This document shows, in pieces, positions 53,149-62,432 of a DNA stretch of 64,000 nt. Below the pieces are notes generated by a model that worked only from the letters and a program-made list of their open reading frames with translations, was not told the DNA's origin and ran no database searches. Made by a program: the position numbers and the translations under genes. Positions within the stretch are counted from its first letter, which is position 1; the number at the start of each line of letters is the position of its first letter. The stretch lies in contig NZ_CP013187.1 of assembly GCF_001444405.1 (NCBI RefSeq), positions 1,426,001-1,490,000 on the forward strand, in the 5' to 3' direction. The stretch comes from Pseudoalteromonas phenolica (lineage in GTDB: Bacteria; Pseudomonadota; Gammaproteobacteria; Enterobacterales; Alteromonadaceae).

Positions 53149-53893
53149 AATAGCGATAAATATATTGCTCTAACACTTCTCTGAGTTCTTTGCTTGGAAA
53201 GCCGCCTTGTTTAGCAAGATTACTTTTTTTAACGCCTGACACTAAATAATGATTTTTAATTTCATTATGATGTCCTATACATGCTTCGAATGCACGCGCT
53301 GTCATTTCTTGGGGGCGGCTAAAATAGTTTTGATTATATGTTTTATCGAGAGAGATTGACTGTTTAAAATATTGACTCACTTGCTGTCCATTATCATCTA
53401 AAAAACAGTGTTTATAAAAGTTTGAGAGTACCTCATTTAGTGGGTGAGGATGAAAAGACTTTTCAGTGAGCCATGATGCAGAGGCAAAATCAAAATACTG
53501 GCTTTTCGGATATAAAAATTTACAGATATAATGATCAAATGCATGCCACCATTCATGTGCAAGTGCGCCAGTTCCTGCATTTTTGGCTAGCGCTAAAATT
53601 TTTCCATTGCTATCGTAATGCGCTTGAACGCCTTTTTGTCCACCTGAGCCAAAACTTAAACTTAGCGTTTTTCTTAAGCCAATGACTTCAGGAGGAACGT
53701 TCAGTATTTGAGTTAAATCAGCAAGACTATCGTAAATTAAGTTAGCTGCGATGAAGCGTTCTTCCTTGGTTACCCAAGCACCGACCGTGATTGTTTTAAA
53801 GCCAAAGGTACGTTTAATATCTTCAAATAAAATTTGGTCACCAAATCTATAATCTGGTCCTTGTCTATAAAAATCACTTGTTAGTCTTGCCAT
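53117..53893 (-). CDS. Zinc-metallopeptidase-like protein of the CLCA_X type
   Basis: 258 residues with a putative zinc site GALAHEWWHAFDHYICKF (HExxH with a further histidine) and FSRPQEMTARAFEACIG downstream, which may supply the third ligand. I believe it belongs to a conserved uncharacterised group annotated CLCA_X; substrate unknown. It ends within the coding end of the EAL gene (32-base convergent overlap) and starts 2 bases after the DTW gene, with which it forms an operon. Confidence 0.65.
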   Translation of the reverse strand: MARLTSDFYRQGPDYRFGDQILFEDIKRTFGFKTITVGAWVTKEERFIAANLIYDSLADLTQILNVPPEVIGLRKTLSLSFGSGGQKGVQAHYDSNGKILALAKNAGTGALAHEWWHAFDHYICKFLYPKSQYFDFASASWLTEKSFHPHPLNEVLSNFYKHCFLDDNGQQVSQYFKQSISLDKTYNQNYFSRPQEMTARAFEACIGHHNEIKNHYLVSGVKKSNLAKQGGFPSKELREVLEQYIYRYFNALGTALHR

Positions 53894-53895
53894 AG

Positions 53896-54507
53896 TTATT
53901 CTTCAAAGTACCTTGCTTTAACATGGTCAGGCATAAACTTGGTTTGTTGTTCGATCATGCCATTAAGAAGATGCAGCAAAGGTTGATTATCACAACCGTC
54001 AACAATATGAATAAAGTGACCAACCGCTTCTAAGGTCGAGAGACTGTAGCTTTGCTCGGCTTTACGGATACGATATTGGTTCTCAGGTATGGCAGAAAAA
54101 CTTATTTTCTGTAACGTGTGCAAGTAAGGGGTTAAAGCAAAAATTTTATTGGTTTTTTTCCAAGTACCATCAATAACTACCAAGTGAGTGAGCTTAGGTG
54201 AAAGTAATGAGCAGTCATGAGCATCGATACTACTTTCGCCAGGATATAAAAGTGCAGTGCTTTCTTTAGGTAAGCCCATGAGTACTGATGCGAACTCACT
54301 TCCGGATTCACCAACAACAACTTGTATGTCGCTTAATTGTAGCTGTAATAGGCGAACGGTATTTTTAGCTAAGTTTACTTCGTCAGGGTGCTGCAGGATG
54401 ATAATTTTGGTGCGATTCTTTACTTTCTCAGAGACATAATCGCAGACACACGTTGTTACAGGATAATGACATTTTGTACAGTTTGTTCGTTTCATTTTCA
54501 TTTTCAA
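53896..54507 (-). CDS. DTW-domain tRNA aminocarboxypropyltransferase (TapT/YfiP-like)
   Basis: Predicted to add the 3-amino-3-carboxypropyl group to a uridine of tRNA, using S-adenosylmethionine. About 203 residues: cysteine motif CTKCHYPVTTCVCDYV, ILQHPDEVNLAKNTVRLL, the DTW-like motif VIDGTWKKTNKI and YRIRKAEQSYSLSTLEAVG. The start could be 54507 or the later ATG at 54495. First gene of a two-gene operon with the CLCA_X-like gene. Confidence 0.88.
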   Translation of the reverse strand: MKMKMKRTNCTKCHYPVTTCVCDYVSEKVKNRTKIIILQHPDEVNLAKNTVRLLQLQLSDIQVVVGESGSEFASVLMGLPKESTALLYPGESSIDAHDCSLLSPKLTHLVVIDGTWKKTNKIFALTPYLHTLQKISFSAIPENQYRIRKAEQSYSLSTLEAVGHFIHIVDGCDNQPLLHLLNGMIEQQTKFMPDHVKARYFEE

Positions 54508-54607
54508 GCTCGTAACCTAAGCTGATTTTATCATATTGGTGATTATCTTTTGCCATCATGAAGGTATTTTACTACATTATTGAAAGATATAACGAAAGAG
54601 AGCAGTT

Positions 54608-54955
54608 ATGAATGTAACAATCAATGAAGATGCGCTGGCCGGGATGCAAGCTCTGCTAGGAGAGCAATTTGCTGATACGGTGGTGTTTTGCTGTAGTGAG
54701 TTTGAGAGACTCGAAAATGAACTGAGAATGGCATTGAACAATGATAAACAAGAAGCCATTCGCCATGCTCATAGTTTAAAGTCAAATGCGGCTCAATTTG
54801 GTGCAACTAGCCTTAGTAATTTAGCACGTGCGATTGAGCAAGGGTTAATACAAGATGACCTTGATGATATGGACGATAATATGGCTCGACTGTCAGCTCA
54901 AGTCTCTGGTTCGAAGTCGCAACTATTACAATGGCTAGAAGTAAATTGCAGCTAG
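54608..54955 (+). CDS. Stand-alone HPt phosphotransfer protein
   Basis: 115-residue four-helix protein. H55 in IRHAHSLKSNAAQFGA is the phospho-accepting histidine (HSLKS). Such proteins shuttle phosphate between hybrid histidine kinases and response regulators; no partner is encoded here. Confidence 0.88.
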   Translation: MNVTINEDALAGMQALLGEQFADTVVFCCSEFERLENELRMALNNDKQEAIRHAHSLKSNAAQFGATSLSNLARAIEQGLIQDDLDDMDDNMARLSAQVSGSKSQLLQWLEVNCS

Positions 54956-55037
54956 AATAAATTTCATTTCAATTATCTTATTTCCCTCTGGTTTTTGCCG
55001 TGTGCTTTAGGCTATGCTGGCTCTATTGGGGGGAAAT

Positions 55038-56252
55038 ATGTCAAATATTACTAAAAGCAATAAATTACATGGCGTTTGTTATGACATTCGCGGTCCTGTT
55101 TTGCAGCAAGCAAAACAGATGGAAGATGATGGTCTCAAGGTTTTAAAATTAAATGTAGGTAACCCTGCTGCTTTTGGTTTTGACATGCCAGAAGATATGC
55201 ACAGGGATATCATTCGCAACTTGTACTCAGCTCAAGGTTACTGTGACTCTAAAGGGTTATACTCGGCTCGTGTAGCTGTTTATCAGCATTATCAGCAAAA
55301 GCAGCTACCACATATTAGTGTTGATAATATATACATTGGTAATGGGGTGAGCGAGCTTATTCAGATGACCACACAAGCGTTGTTAAACTCGGGAGATGAA
55401 GTACTTATTCCTGCTCCTGATTACCCGCTTTGGACAGCATCAGTAAAGTTATCGGGTGGTAAGCCTGTGCATTATATGTGTGATGAAGAACAAGATTGGT
55501 TCCCAGACATAGCTGATATTCGCGCTAAAATCACTGATAAAACTAAAGCACTGGTGTTAATCAACCCGAATAACCCGACAGGGGCGGTTTATGATAAAGC
55601 ATTATTAGAAGAGTTGGTAAAGGTTGCGCGTGAGCATAATCTGCTTATTTTGAGCGATGAGATCTATGAAAAGATCCTTTATGATGGGGTAGAGCATTTC
55701 TCTATCGCTGCGCTGTGTGATGACCTACCTGTGATTACATTCAATGGCTTGGCGAAAACATATCGTGCTGCTGGTTTAAGAATGGGATGGATGATCTTAA
55801 GTGGTAATATTGATGCGATGAGTGACCTTATTACTGGATTAGATATCCTCGCTTCGATGCGTTTGTGCGCTAACGTACCAGCACAGTTTGCAATACAGCA
55901 AGCTCTTGGTGGTGTGCAATCTATCGATAATTTAATCGAGCCCGGTGGCCGTTTATATGAGCAAAGAAACATAGCCTACGAAGGCTTGAATGCCATTGAT
56001 GGCATCAGCTGCGTGAAACCAAAAGGTGCGTTGTATGCTTTTGCGAAAATTGATGTAGAGAAATTTAACGTCACCAACGATGAAAAAATGATGCTGGACC
56101 TATTAAAGCAAGAGAAAATACTGCTTGTACATGGTCGAGCTTTTAACTGGTACAAACCAGATCACTTCAGATTGGTTTTCCTGCCTCATAAAGATGAATT
56201 GATACCTGCGATGGACAAAATGCAGCGTTTCTTTGCAAGTTACAAGCAGTAA
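55038..56252 (+). CDS. alaA: Alanine-forming aminotransferase AlaA
   Basis: PLP-dependent class I aminotransferase that makes alanine from pyruvate and glutamate. 404 residues. YDIRGPVLQQAKQM, AQGYCDSKGLYSARVAVYQH and ALVLINPNNPTGAVY are close to the Escherichia coli AlaA; the PLP lysine is in FNGLAKTYRAAGLRMGW. ATG 55038 has GGGGGG ahead. Confidence 0.93.
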   Translation: MSNITKSNKLHGVCYDIRGPVLQQAKQMEDDGLKVLKLNVGNPAAFGFDMPEDMHRDIIRNLYSAQGYCDSKGLYSARVAVYQHYQQKQLPHISVDNIYIGNGVSELIQMTTQALLNSGDEVLIPAPDYPLWTASVKLSGGKPVHYMCDEEQDWFPDIADIRAKITDKTKALVLINPNNPTGAVYDKALLEELVKVAREHNLLILSDEIYEKILYDGVEHFSIAALCDDLPVITFNGLAKTYRAAGLRMGWMILSGNIDAMSDLITGLDILASMRLCANVPAQFAIQQALGGVQSIDNLIEPGGRLYEQRNIAYEGLNAIDGISCVKPKGALYAFAKIDVEKFNVTNDEKMMLDLLKQEKILLVHGRAFNWYKPDHFRLVFLPHKDELIPAMDKMQRFFASYKQ

Positions 56253-56267
56253 AAATTCAATATACGG

Positions 56268-56292
56268 AAAAAGCGCCAACAGGCGCTTTTTT
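56268..56292. terminator. Bidirectional terminator alaA/lacI-type gene
   Basis: AGCGCC-AACA-GGCGCT with A run before and T run after. Confidence 0.9.
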
Positions 56293-56305
56293 ATTTTTAT
56301 ATCTT

Positions 56306-57340
56306 TTATAAAGGCGCAGGACCTGTACTTTCCCGTACCACAATAGACGGTGTAAAGTTTGTAATGATGTCTTTTTCTTGCTTACGGCTGCTGCGAGCCT
56401 TACTAAACAGTAAACGTGCAGCATGTTCTGAAATCACGTTATTGGCCTGGTGAGCAGTGGTTAGTTTTGGCCAAGTTTGGCGAGAAAACGGTGAATCTTC
56501 AAATCCAGAAATAGATAATTGTGCCGGAATTTCAATGTTCATCAAGCGAGCAGCAAATAATGCCCCCGCGGCAACCTCATCGTTACCGCCTAAAATAGCG
56601 GTCACACCGAGCTTGTTGTTATCAGCCAAAAGGTGTTTTGCACCGTTGACACCTGACTCGAAAGAGTAATGTCCCTCAAAAATAAGTGATTGATTAAAAC
56701 TAATATCGTTATCAGATAATGCTTGCTGATAACCCGCTAATCGTTCAGTTGTTGATTTATGCTCTTTATCGCCTAACACAAACGCAATATTTTTGTGGCC
56801 ATGTTTAATGAGATGTTCTGTGATTTCATATGCAGCAGCAAAGTCATTGACTAAAATGCAGTTATTTTTGCCTTCATTTTGCTCTTCTCGACCTGATAGT
56901 AAGCGAACATACGGCATATTCATTTCGTCAAGCATATCTATGATATTTTGTTGCTCTGAAAGTGGTGGTGTCAGCACTAACCCGGCAAGGCGAGAACGTT
57001 GAATCATAGTTTTGAACTCATCCTGCATTTGGTCGTCAGTACTACTACATGGATGAATAACAAGTTCAAAGCCTTCATCTCTACAACGAGAAAGCACGCC
57101 GTTTTGCATATCGATGACATAATAGGCGTTTGGATTGTCATAAACTAAAGCGACTGCAAAAGATGAAGTACCCGCAAGATTTCTCGCCGCAATGTTAGGT
57201 TGGTAATTCAATTCCTTTACGGCTTCCATTACGAGGTCGTAAGTCTTTTTACGCACAGAAGGTTCTTTGTTGATAACGCGAGATACGGTCTTCATAGACA
57301 CGCCAGCTAGTTTGGCAACGTCGTTAATAGTCACTTTCAT
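56306..57340 (-). CDS. LacI-family regulator of sugar catabolism
   Basis: 344 residues. N-terminal helix-turn-helix MKVTINDVAKLAGVSMKTVS with the hinge helix NYQPNIAARNLAG, followed by a periplasmic-binding-like sugar domain (SFAVALVYDNPNAYYVIDMQNG). It is divergent from pgi, with two operators in the 292-base gap (57465 and 57531), which suggests self-control and control of pgi. The same palindromes precede edd and the TonB receptor, so it is the best candidate for a local glucose/ED regulator. The effector cannot be read from the sequence. Confidence 0.88.
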   Translation of the reverse strand: MKVTINDVAKLAGVSMKTVSRVINKEPSVRKKTYDLVMEAVKELNYQPNIAARNLAGTSSFAVALVYDNPNAYYVIDMQNGVLSRCRDEGFELVIHPCSSTDDQMQDEFKTMIQRSRLAGLVLTPPLSEQQNIIDMLDEMNMPYVRLLSGREEQNEGKNNCILVNDFAAAYEITEHLIKHGHKNIAFVLGDKEHKSTTERLAGYQQALSDNDISFNQSLIFEGHYSFESGVNGAKHLLADNNKLGVTAILGGNDEVAAGALFAARLMNIEIPAQLSISGFEDSPFSRQTWPKLTTAHQANNVISEHAARLLFSKARSSRKQEKDIITNFTPSIVVRESTGPAPL

Positions 57341-57464
57341 AATTTATTATTCTTCAGCGTGAGAGAGCGAAACGGGCTCTTATTTCATTAAATGGTAATG
57401 ATGATTAACTATTTTAACCAGGAAAGGAAATAAATAGCATCCTATCTGGAAATAAAAATTTGAC

Positions 57465-57478
57465 TGATACCGGTGTCA
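57465..57478. promoter_or_regulatory. LacI-type operator in the lacI/pgi gap, site 1
   Basis: TGATACCGGTGTCA: the same palindrome as before edd with one change, 124 bases upstream of the regulator start. Confidence 0.8.
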
Positions 57479-57530
57479 TTTTAAAAATATTCAGGTATTA
57501 TCCACATTCTAAAATTGGAAATTAGCCAAT

Positions 57531-57544
57531 TGACAGCGTTGTCA
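57531..57544. promoter_or_regulatory. LacI-type operator in the lacI/pgi gap, site 2
   Basis: TGACAGCGTTGTCA, a near-perfect palindrome 88 bases before the pgi start and 66 bases from site 1 (six helical turns). Confidence 0.8.
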
Positions 57545-57632
57545 TTTTAACTTATGGTTAACTCTGTCGAGTAAAATAAGTGCCTTTTTCAATATATAAG
57601 TATGTGCACAATCGTGTTTAGGGGAATGAGTT

Positions 57633-59273
57633 ATGAACTGCCGAAGTGAACTAAGTAGCTGGCAAATGCTTGAGAAATCAGCGGAAAATTTGAAGCAAAA
57701 GCATTTGAAAACGTTATTTTCAAATGATGAAAAACGTTTTGACAAGTTTTCTACTCAGATCCCGGGAATGCTTTTTGATTACTCTAAACAGTTAATTGAC
57801 GAATCAACATTTGCGCAACTTATTAAACTTGCAGAGCAATGTGACATTGCTTCATGGCGTGAAAAAATGTTTTCTGGTGATAAAATTAACATCACGGAAA
57901 ATAGAGCAGTATTGCATACAGCACTAAGAAATCGTTCAAACTCAGTGGTTGAAGTAGATGGCGAAGATGTCATGCCATTAGTAAACGCTGAACTAGAAAA
58001 AATTAAATCTTTTACTGACAAAGTGCGTTCGGGCGAATGGTTAGGATTTACAGACAAATCAGTAAAAGATGTGGTTGCAATTGGTGTTGGTGGTTCTAAT
58101 TTAGGCCCTCAAATGGCAACTGAAGCATTAAAAGCTTACGCAGATGACACATTAAATGTACATTACGTTTCAAATGTTGATGGTGTTCAGTTACATCAGG
58201 CGCTAGCAGGATTAAATCCTGAGACTACGTTATTTGTGATTTCTTCAAAAACGTTTACTACTTCTGAAACCATGACCAATGCACGATCATCAGTTGCGTG
58301 GTTCTTAGAGTCTGATGCAACAGAAGCTGATATTGCAAAACACTTCGTTGCTGTAAGTACAAACCTTGAGAAAACACGTGCGTTTGGTATTGCAGACGAA
58401 AATGTATTTACTATGTGGGATTGGGTTGGTGGTCGCTTCTCTCTTTGGAGCGCAATCGGTCTACCTATTGCACTTTATCTAGGTTATGAGCAGTTTGAAG
58501 CTGTGTTGGAAGGCGCTTTTGAAATCGACGAGCACTTCAAAACGGCTAAATTTGAAGACAATATTCCGTTGATCATGGCACTTTTAAGTGTTTGGAACAC
58601 CAGCTTTTTAGGCCATACAGCGCAAGCAATTTTACCTTATGATCAAGCACTACATATGCTTCCTGCTTACCTGCAACAGGGTGAGATGGAAAGTAATGGC
58701 AAGCATGTATCATTTGATGGTCGCCAAGTGCCATATACAACCGTCCCGCTAATATGGGGTATGACAGGTATTAATGGTCAGCACGCATTTTATCAGTACT
58801 TACATCAAGGCAATACGATTGTACCTGCTGATTTTATCGCTTCTTTGAAGCCACAGCATAATGTTGGCCAGCATCACGATATTTTATTATCTAACTTCTT
58901 CGCACAAACTGAAGCCATGATGGCAGGTGTTGATGCAGATCAGGTTCGTGCAGATTTAACTGCAAAAGGCAAAACTGAAGCAGAAATTGAGCAATTAATT
59001 GCACACAAAATTCATCAGGGCAATCGTCCGACAACGTCTATGATATTAGATGTGGTTGATGCTAAAGCGGTTGGTCGATTAATCGCTTTATACGAACATA
59101 AAATATTCTGCCAAGGCATTATTTTAGAGATCTGTTCTTTTGACCAATGGGGTGTTGAACTTGGTAAAGGTTTAGCATCAGCGATTGAAGCAGAATTAAC
59201 GCAAGAAAACGTTGAGCACCAACATGATAGTTCAACGTCTGGATTAATTGCTTACTATAAGCAAAATCGTTAA
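57633..59273 (+). CDS. pgi: Glucose-6-phosphate isomerase
   Basis: Interconverts glucose 6-phosphate and fructose 6-phosphate. 546 residues. Family signatures: GVGGSNLGPQMATEAL, FVISSKTFTTSETMTNA, DWVGGRFSLWSAIGLPIAL, and the C-terminal DQWGVELGKGLA. First gene after the LacI-type operators; zwf follows after a 272-base structured leader. Confidence 0.96.
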   Translation: MNCRSELSSWQMLEKSAENLKQKHLKTLFSNDEKRFDKFSTQIPGMLFDYSKQLIDESTFAQLIKLAEQCDIASWREKMFSGDKINITENRAVLHTALRNRSNSVVEVDGEDVMPLVNAELEKIKSFTDKVRSGEWLGFTDKSVKDVVAIGVGGSNLGPQMATEALKAYADDTLNVHYVSNVDGVQLHQALAGLNPETTLFVISSKTFTTSETMTNARSSVAWFLESDATEADIAKHFVAVSTNLEKTRAFGIADENVFTMWDWVGGRFSLWSAIGLPIALYLGYEQFEAVLEGAFEIDEHFKTAKFEDNIPLIMALLSVWNTSFLGHTAQAILPYDQALHMLPAYLQQGEMESNGKHVSFDGRQVPYTTVPLIWGMTGINGQHAFYQYLHQGNTIVPADFIASLKPQHNVGQHHDILLSNFFAQTEAMMAGVDADQVRADLTAKGKTEAEIEQLIAHKIHQGNRPTTSMILDVVDAKAVGRLIALYEHKIFCQGIILEICSFDQWGVELGKGLASAIEAELTQENVEHQHDSSTSGLIAYYKQNR

Positions 59274-59280
59274 GGGATTT

Positions 59281-59412
59281 CGCCTCATCCGAGGCACACC
59301 GGTTTCACGCAAAGTGAAAACAATACCTTTGAACGGGTAGCGCTGGAGTTCTTAGGGCCTGTATTTTTGTGAGAGGAATTACAGAGCCCCTAAGACTCAT
59401 TTTTAATCTTTT
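59281..59412 (+). promoter_or_regulatory. Structured leader between pgi and zwf with conserved hairpin (possible attenuator)
   Basis: Stems in order: GCCTC/GAGGC (59282-59295), TTTCAC/GTGAAA (59303-59319), the 16-base TACCTTTGAACGGGTA (59324-59339) and a long terminator-like stem (59346-59398, arms with CTTAGGG and CCCTAAG, followed by ATTTTTAATCTTTTT). The 16-base element is identical to that in the edd leader, with the same downstream long-loop stem. zwf starts at 59546. Confidence 0.65.
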
Positions 59413-59545
59413 TCATCGTTCCAGCCCCCGTGAAATGCAAACGAATTCAATACCGCAAACCAAGCTTGCTTGGTAAACTACCCAGTAAGCAAGTATGTAG
59501 CGCGCCAGAGACAAACGTCGCGCCTAACCATGTAGAGAGTAAATT

Positions 59546-61018
59546 ATGCTTAACCCTTTTGATATTGTAATTTTTGGCGGTGGTGGTGATTTAGCACTTC
59601 GTAAATTATTGCCAGCGATGTATAGAGCTTATCAAGAAGGCAACTTACCTGAAGGCTCTCGTATTTTGCCAACCGTTCGTGGTCAAGAACAACAACAAGA
59701 ATACATTGAAACGGCGCATCAGGCACTTAAGTCATTTTTATCTGATGGCGAGTTTAATGATAAAGATTGGCAAGCGTTTTCAACTTATCTGATCCCTGTT
59801 GTGATTAACGTGACAGAGGCTGATGATAACTGGAATGAGTTACACAAAATTTTAAATTCAGACGCTGAAGACAAATCTCGTGTTTTCTACCTATCTCTTC
59901 CGCCTGCTGTATATGGCCAGTGTTGTGAAATTTTATCTTCGAAAGGTCTTATCACTGAAACATCACGTGTAGTAGTAGAGAAGCCAATTGGTTATTGCGG
60001 TAAGTCAGCAGAAGAAATTAACGCGCGCATTGCTGAGTTCTTCAAAGAAGAGCAGATATTCCGTATTGACCATTACTTAGGCAAAGAAACAGTACAAAAT
60101 TTAATGGCCTTGCGCTTTTCGAATGCATTATTCGAAAACCTATGGGATGCCAAAACCATTGATAATATTCAGATCAGCATTTCTGAAACCGTTGGTTTGG
60201 AATCTCGTGCTGGGTTTTATGACAAAGCCGGTGCGCTTCGTGATATGGTTCAGAACCATCTGTTACAACTACTTTGCTTGGTGGCGATGGAATCTCCTCA
60301 TAAGTTAAATGCAAAGAGTATTCGTACAGAAAAATTAAAAGTATTAGAAGCGCTTCGTCCATTACTTGGCGAAGACGTTGATAATAACGTGGTACGCGGC
60401 CAATATGTTCCTGGTGAGTTGGGTGGCAAAATTGTCCCAGGTTATCTTGAAGAGCTTGCAGAAGGCGCGAGTACTACAGAAACATTTGTGGCTATTCGTG
60501 CGCATATAGATAACTGGCGTTGGTCAGGGGTGCCTTTCTATCTAAGAACGGGCAAACGTATGAAGCAACGTTGTGCTGAAATTGTGGTTGAATATAAGCC
60601 AGTTTCTCACAATGTATATGGCAACAATGTAGGCCCAGTACAGCCAAACCGTCTTGTTATTCGTCTGCAACCAGAAGAAAGCATTCAACTGACACTGATG
60701 TCTAAAAAGCTCGACAAGCACGAAATGCAACTTCAGCCTGTTACGCTAAATATTGAGTTAAGTGACCAGTATGAAAATGGCTTCCATTCAGATGCATATA
60801 AACGTTTGATGCTTGATGCAGCAGCAAATAACCCGTCACTGTTCATTCACAGACAGGAAGTTCGACGCGCATGGAAATGGATTGACCCAATAATTGCTCG
60901 CTGGCAAGAAAAGGGAGCACCTTCACTTTATCGTGCAGGTTCATGGGGACCAGAAGCGGCTGATGAACTATTAGAAGAGTGTAACCATAAATGGTTTAAT
61001 GTAGGAGAGGGCGCATAA
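59546..61018 (+). CDS. zwf: Glucose-6-phosphate 1-dehydrogenase
   Basis: Oxidises glucose 6-phosphate to 6-phosphogluconolactone, producing NADPH; entry to the Entner-Doudoroff and pentose phosphate routes. 490 residues. FGGGGDLALRKLLPAMY (coenzyme site), VVEKPIGYCGKSAEEIN, the active-site RIDHYLGKETVQN and WRWSGVPFYLRTGKRM are all seen. Its stop overlaps the pgl start by one base (TAATG). Confidence 0.96.
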   Translation: MLNPFDIVIFGGGGDLALRKLLPAMYRAYQEGNLPEGSRILPTVRGQEQQQEYIETAHQALKSFLSDGEFNDKDWQAFSTYLIPVVINVTEADDNWNELHKILNSDAEDKSRVFYLSLPPAVYGQCCEILSSKGLITETSRVVVEKPIGYCGKSAEEINARIAEFFKEEQIFRIDHYLGKETVQNLMALRFSNALFENLWDAKTIDNIQISISETVGLESRAGFYDKAGALRDMVQNHLLQLLCLVAMESPHKLNAKSIRTEKLKVLEALRPLLGEDVDNNVVRGQYVPGELGGKIVPGYLEELAEGASTTETFVAIRAHIDNWRWSGVPFYLRTGKRMKQRCAEIVVEYKPVSHNVYGNNVGPVQPNRLVIRLQPEESIQLTLMSKKLDKHEMQLQPVTLNIELSDQYENGFHSDAYKRLMLDAAANNPSLFIHRQEVRRAWKWIDPIIARWQEKGAPSLYRAGSWGPEAADELLEECNHKWFNVGEGA

Positions 61019-61725
61019 TGGCTAAATTAACGGAACGTTTTTTTGATTCAAAAGAACAAATGACTGAAGCCTTGTCTGCTTTATTAAAAGAACAGTTATC
61101 ATCTGGTATTGAACAAGATGGAAATGCAGTACTTATGGTTTCAGGTGGTTCATCACCTGCTCCAGCATACAAGTATCTAGCAAACTTGGAATTCTCTTGG
61201 GAGAAAGTGTCTGTTGCAATGGTTGATGAACGTTGGGTAGATGTCACCCATGAAAAGTCTAATGAGTCTTTTATCAATTCTACTCTGTTACAAAATCATG
61301 CGGCCAATGCGAATTTTGTCACTATGAAAAATTCAGCAACCTCAGCAATAGAAGGTCAAGCTGAATGTGAAAAAGCCTATGCTGAACTAAAAACGGCAGA
61401 CGTGACTATTTTAGGGATGGGACCTGATGGCCACACAGCGTCTTTATTTCCGCATGCAGAAGGGTTAAAAATCGGTCTAGAAAGTACAGGCAAAGTTTGT
61501 GCTATTAATGCAATTGAAAGTGATGTAACAGGTAGCATTACTGAACGTATGAGTTTAACGCTCAAAGGTATTGCAGATTCTCGCAAAGTTGTATTGCTTA
61601 TTTCTGGTGAAGCGAAAAAAGCAGTCTACGAAAACGCTAAGACGGAAGGCTCAGAGTATGATATTCCTTTGAGAGCTGTTTTGAATCATCCTGACATTGA
61701 TTTAACAGTGTTTTGGTCTCCTTAA
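61018..61725 (+). CDS. pgl: 6-phosphogluconolactonase
   Basis: Hydrolyses 6-phosphogluconolactone to 6-phosphogluconate, the Edd substrate. 235 residues of the NagB/DevB-like family: LMVSGGSSPAPAYKYLA, VAMVDERWVDVTHEKSNE, ILGMGPDGHTASLFP. Translationally coupled to zwf. Terminator at 61753. Confidence 0.94.
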   Translation: MAKLTERFFDSKEQMTEALSALLKEQLSSGIEQDGNAVLMVSGGSSPAPAYKYLANLEFSWEKVSVAMVDERWVDVTHEKSNESFINSTLLQNHAANANFVTMKNSATSAIEGQAECEKAYAELKTADVTILGMGPDGHTASLFPHAEGLKIGLESTGKVCAINAIESDVTGSITERMSLTLKGIADSRKVVLLISGEAKKAVYENAKTEGSEYDIPLRAVLNHPDIDLTVFWSP

Positions 61726-61752
61726 CATTTCAGTTTTCATTAGTAGTATCCT

Positions 61753-61774
61753 AAGCGCGCCGAATGGCGCGCTT
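61753..61774 (+). terminator. Terminator of zwf-pgl
   Basis: AAGCGCGCC-GAAT-GGCGCGCTT followed by TTGTTTTT, 28 bases past the pgl stop. Confidence 0.9.
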
Positions 61775-62047
61775 TTGTTTTTAAATGGCTTTTCTAAAAT
61801 ATCTTTGAATTTAATTTAAAACACTTATTACTTTTTGTATGCCTGACTAACTAAGGTAGAGTCATTGCAATACATTAACAGTAACCTCCTAGTCTTAAAA
61901 TAATCAATATTTTTATTTTCGACTGTTATGCATAGTCTTCATTGATAATTTTAATTTCTGAAATGAAGCTTAAACGAGCTCTCATCATGTCTAAATTAGA
62001 TTTTTTGCTAAATAGAGATAGACATAAATGTAATTAAATATGTATAA

Positions 62048-62061
62048 TGACAGCGCTGTCA
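62048..62061. promoter_or_regulatory. LacI-type operator, distal site before the TonB receptor
   Basis: TGACAGCGCTGTCA inside an 18-base perfect palindrome (AATGACAGCGCTGTCATT). Confidence 0.85.
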
Positions 62062-62363
62062 TTGAGAGTTATTATCACCCTTGAATGCTTCTGCCAAAGC
62101 TATTTACTCTTTATGAAGCCCTAGAGTTGAGATCCACAAGGACGTAGTGTGGCTCAGTTTGATGGTCAGACTTTTCCCCTTTTTATATCCAAAAGCGAAC
62201 TTTTTGTGTTATATTCTGCTTGTTTTATGTAACAAACTGTCTTTTAGATACGTAAATTTAATTTATTTTCAATATGTTATCTTTGTTGTTGAATATTTTT
62301 TGAGTAGCGCGACAAAAAAAATGTAGCGAAATTGTAATTTACGGTGTATGGTTTGTTATTAGA

Positions 62364-62377
62364 TGACAACGCTGTCA
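62364..62377. promoter_or_regulatory. LacI-type operator, proximal site before the TonB receptor
   Basis: TGACAACGCTGTCA within AGATGA...TCATCT, 55 bases before the receptor start and 316 bases from the distal site. Confidence 0.82.
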
Positions 62378-62432
62378 TCTTCACTGGGCAGAAGTGAATA
62401 AAAAATAAACAAAATGATTCAAGGGGAATCCT

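Larger units (their letters stand above)
61775..62432. other. Long regulatory region before the TonB receptor
   Basis: About 660 AT-rich bases without a convincing reading frame. It contains two LacI-type palindromes (62048, 62364). No RNA gene recognised. Confidence 0.6.
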
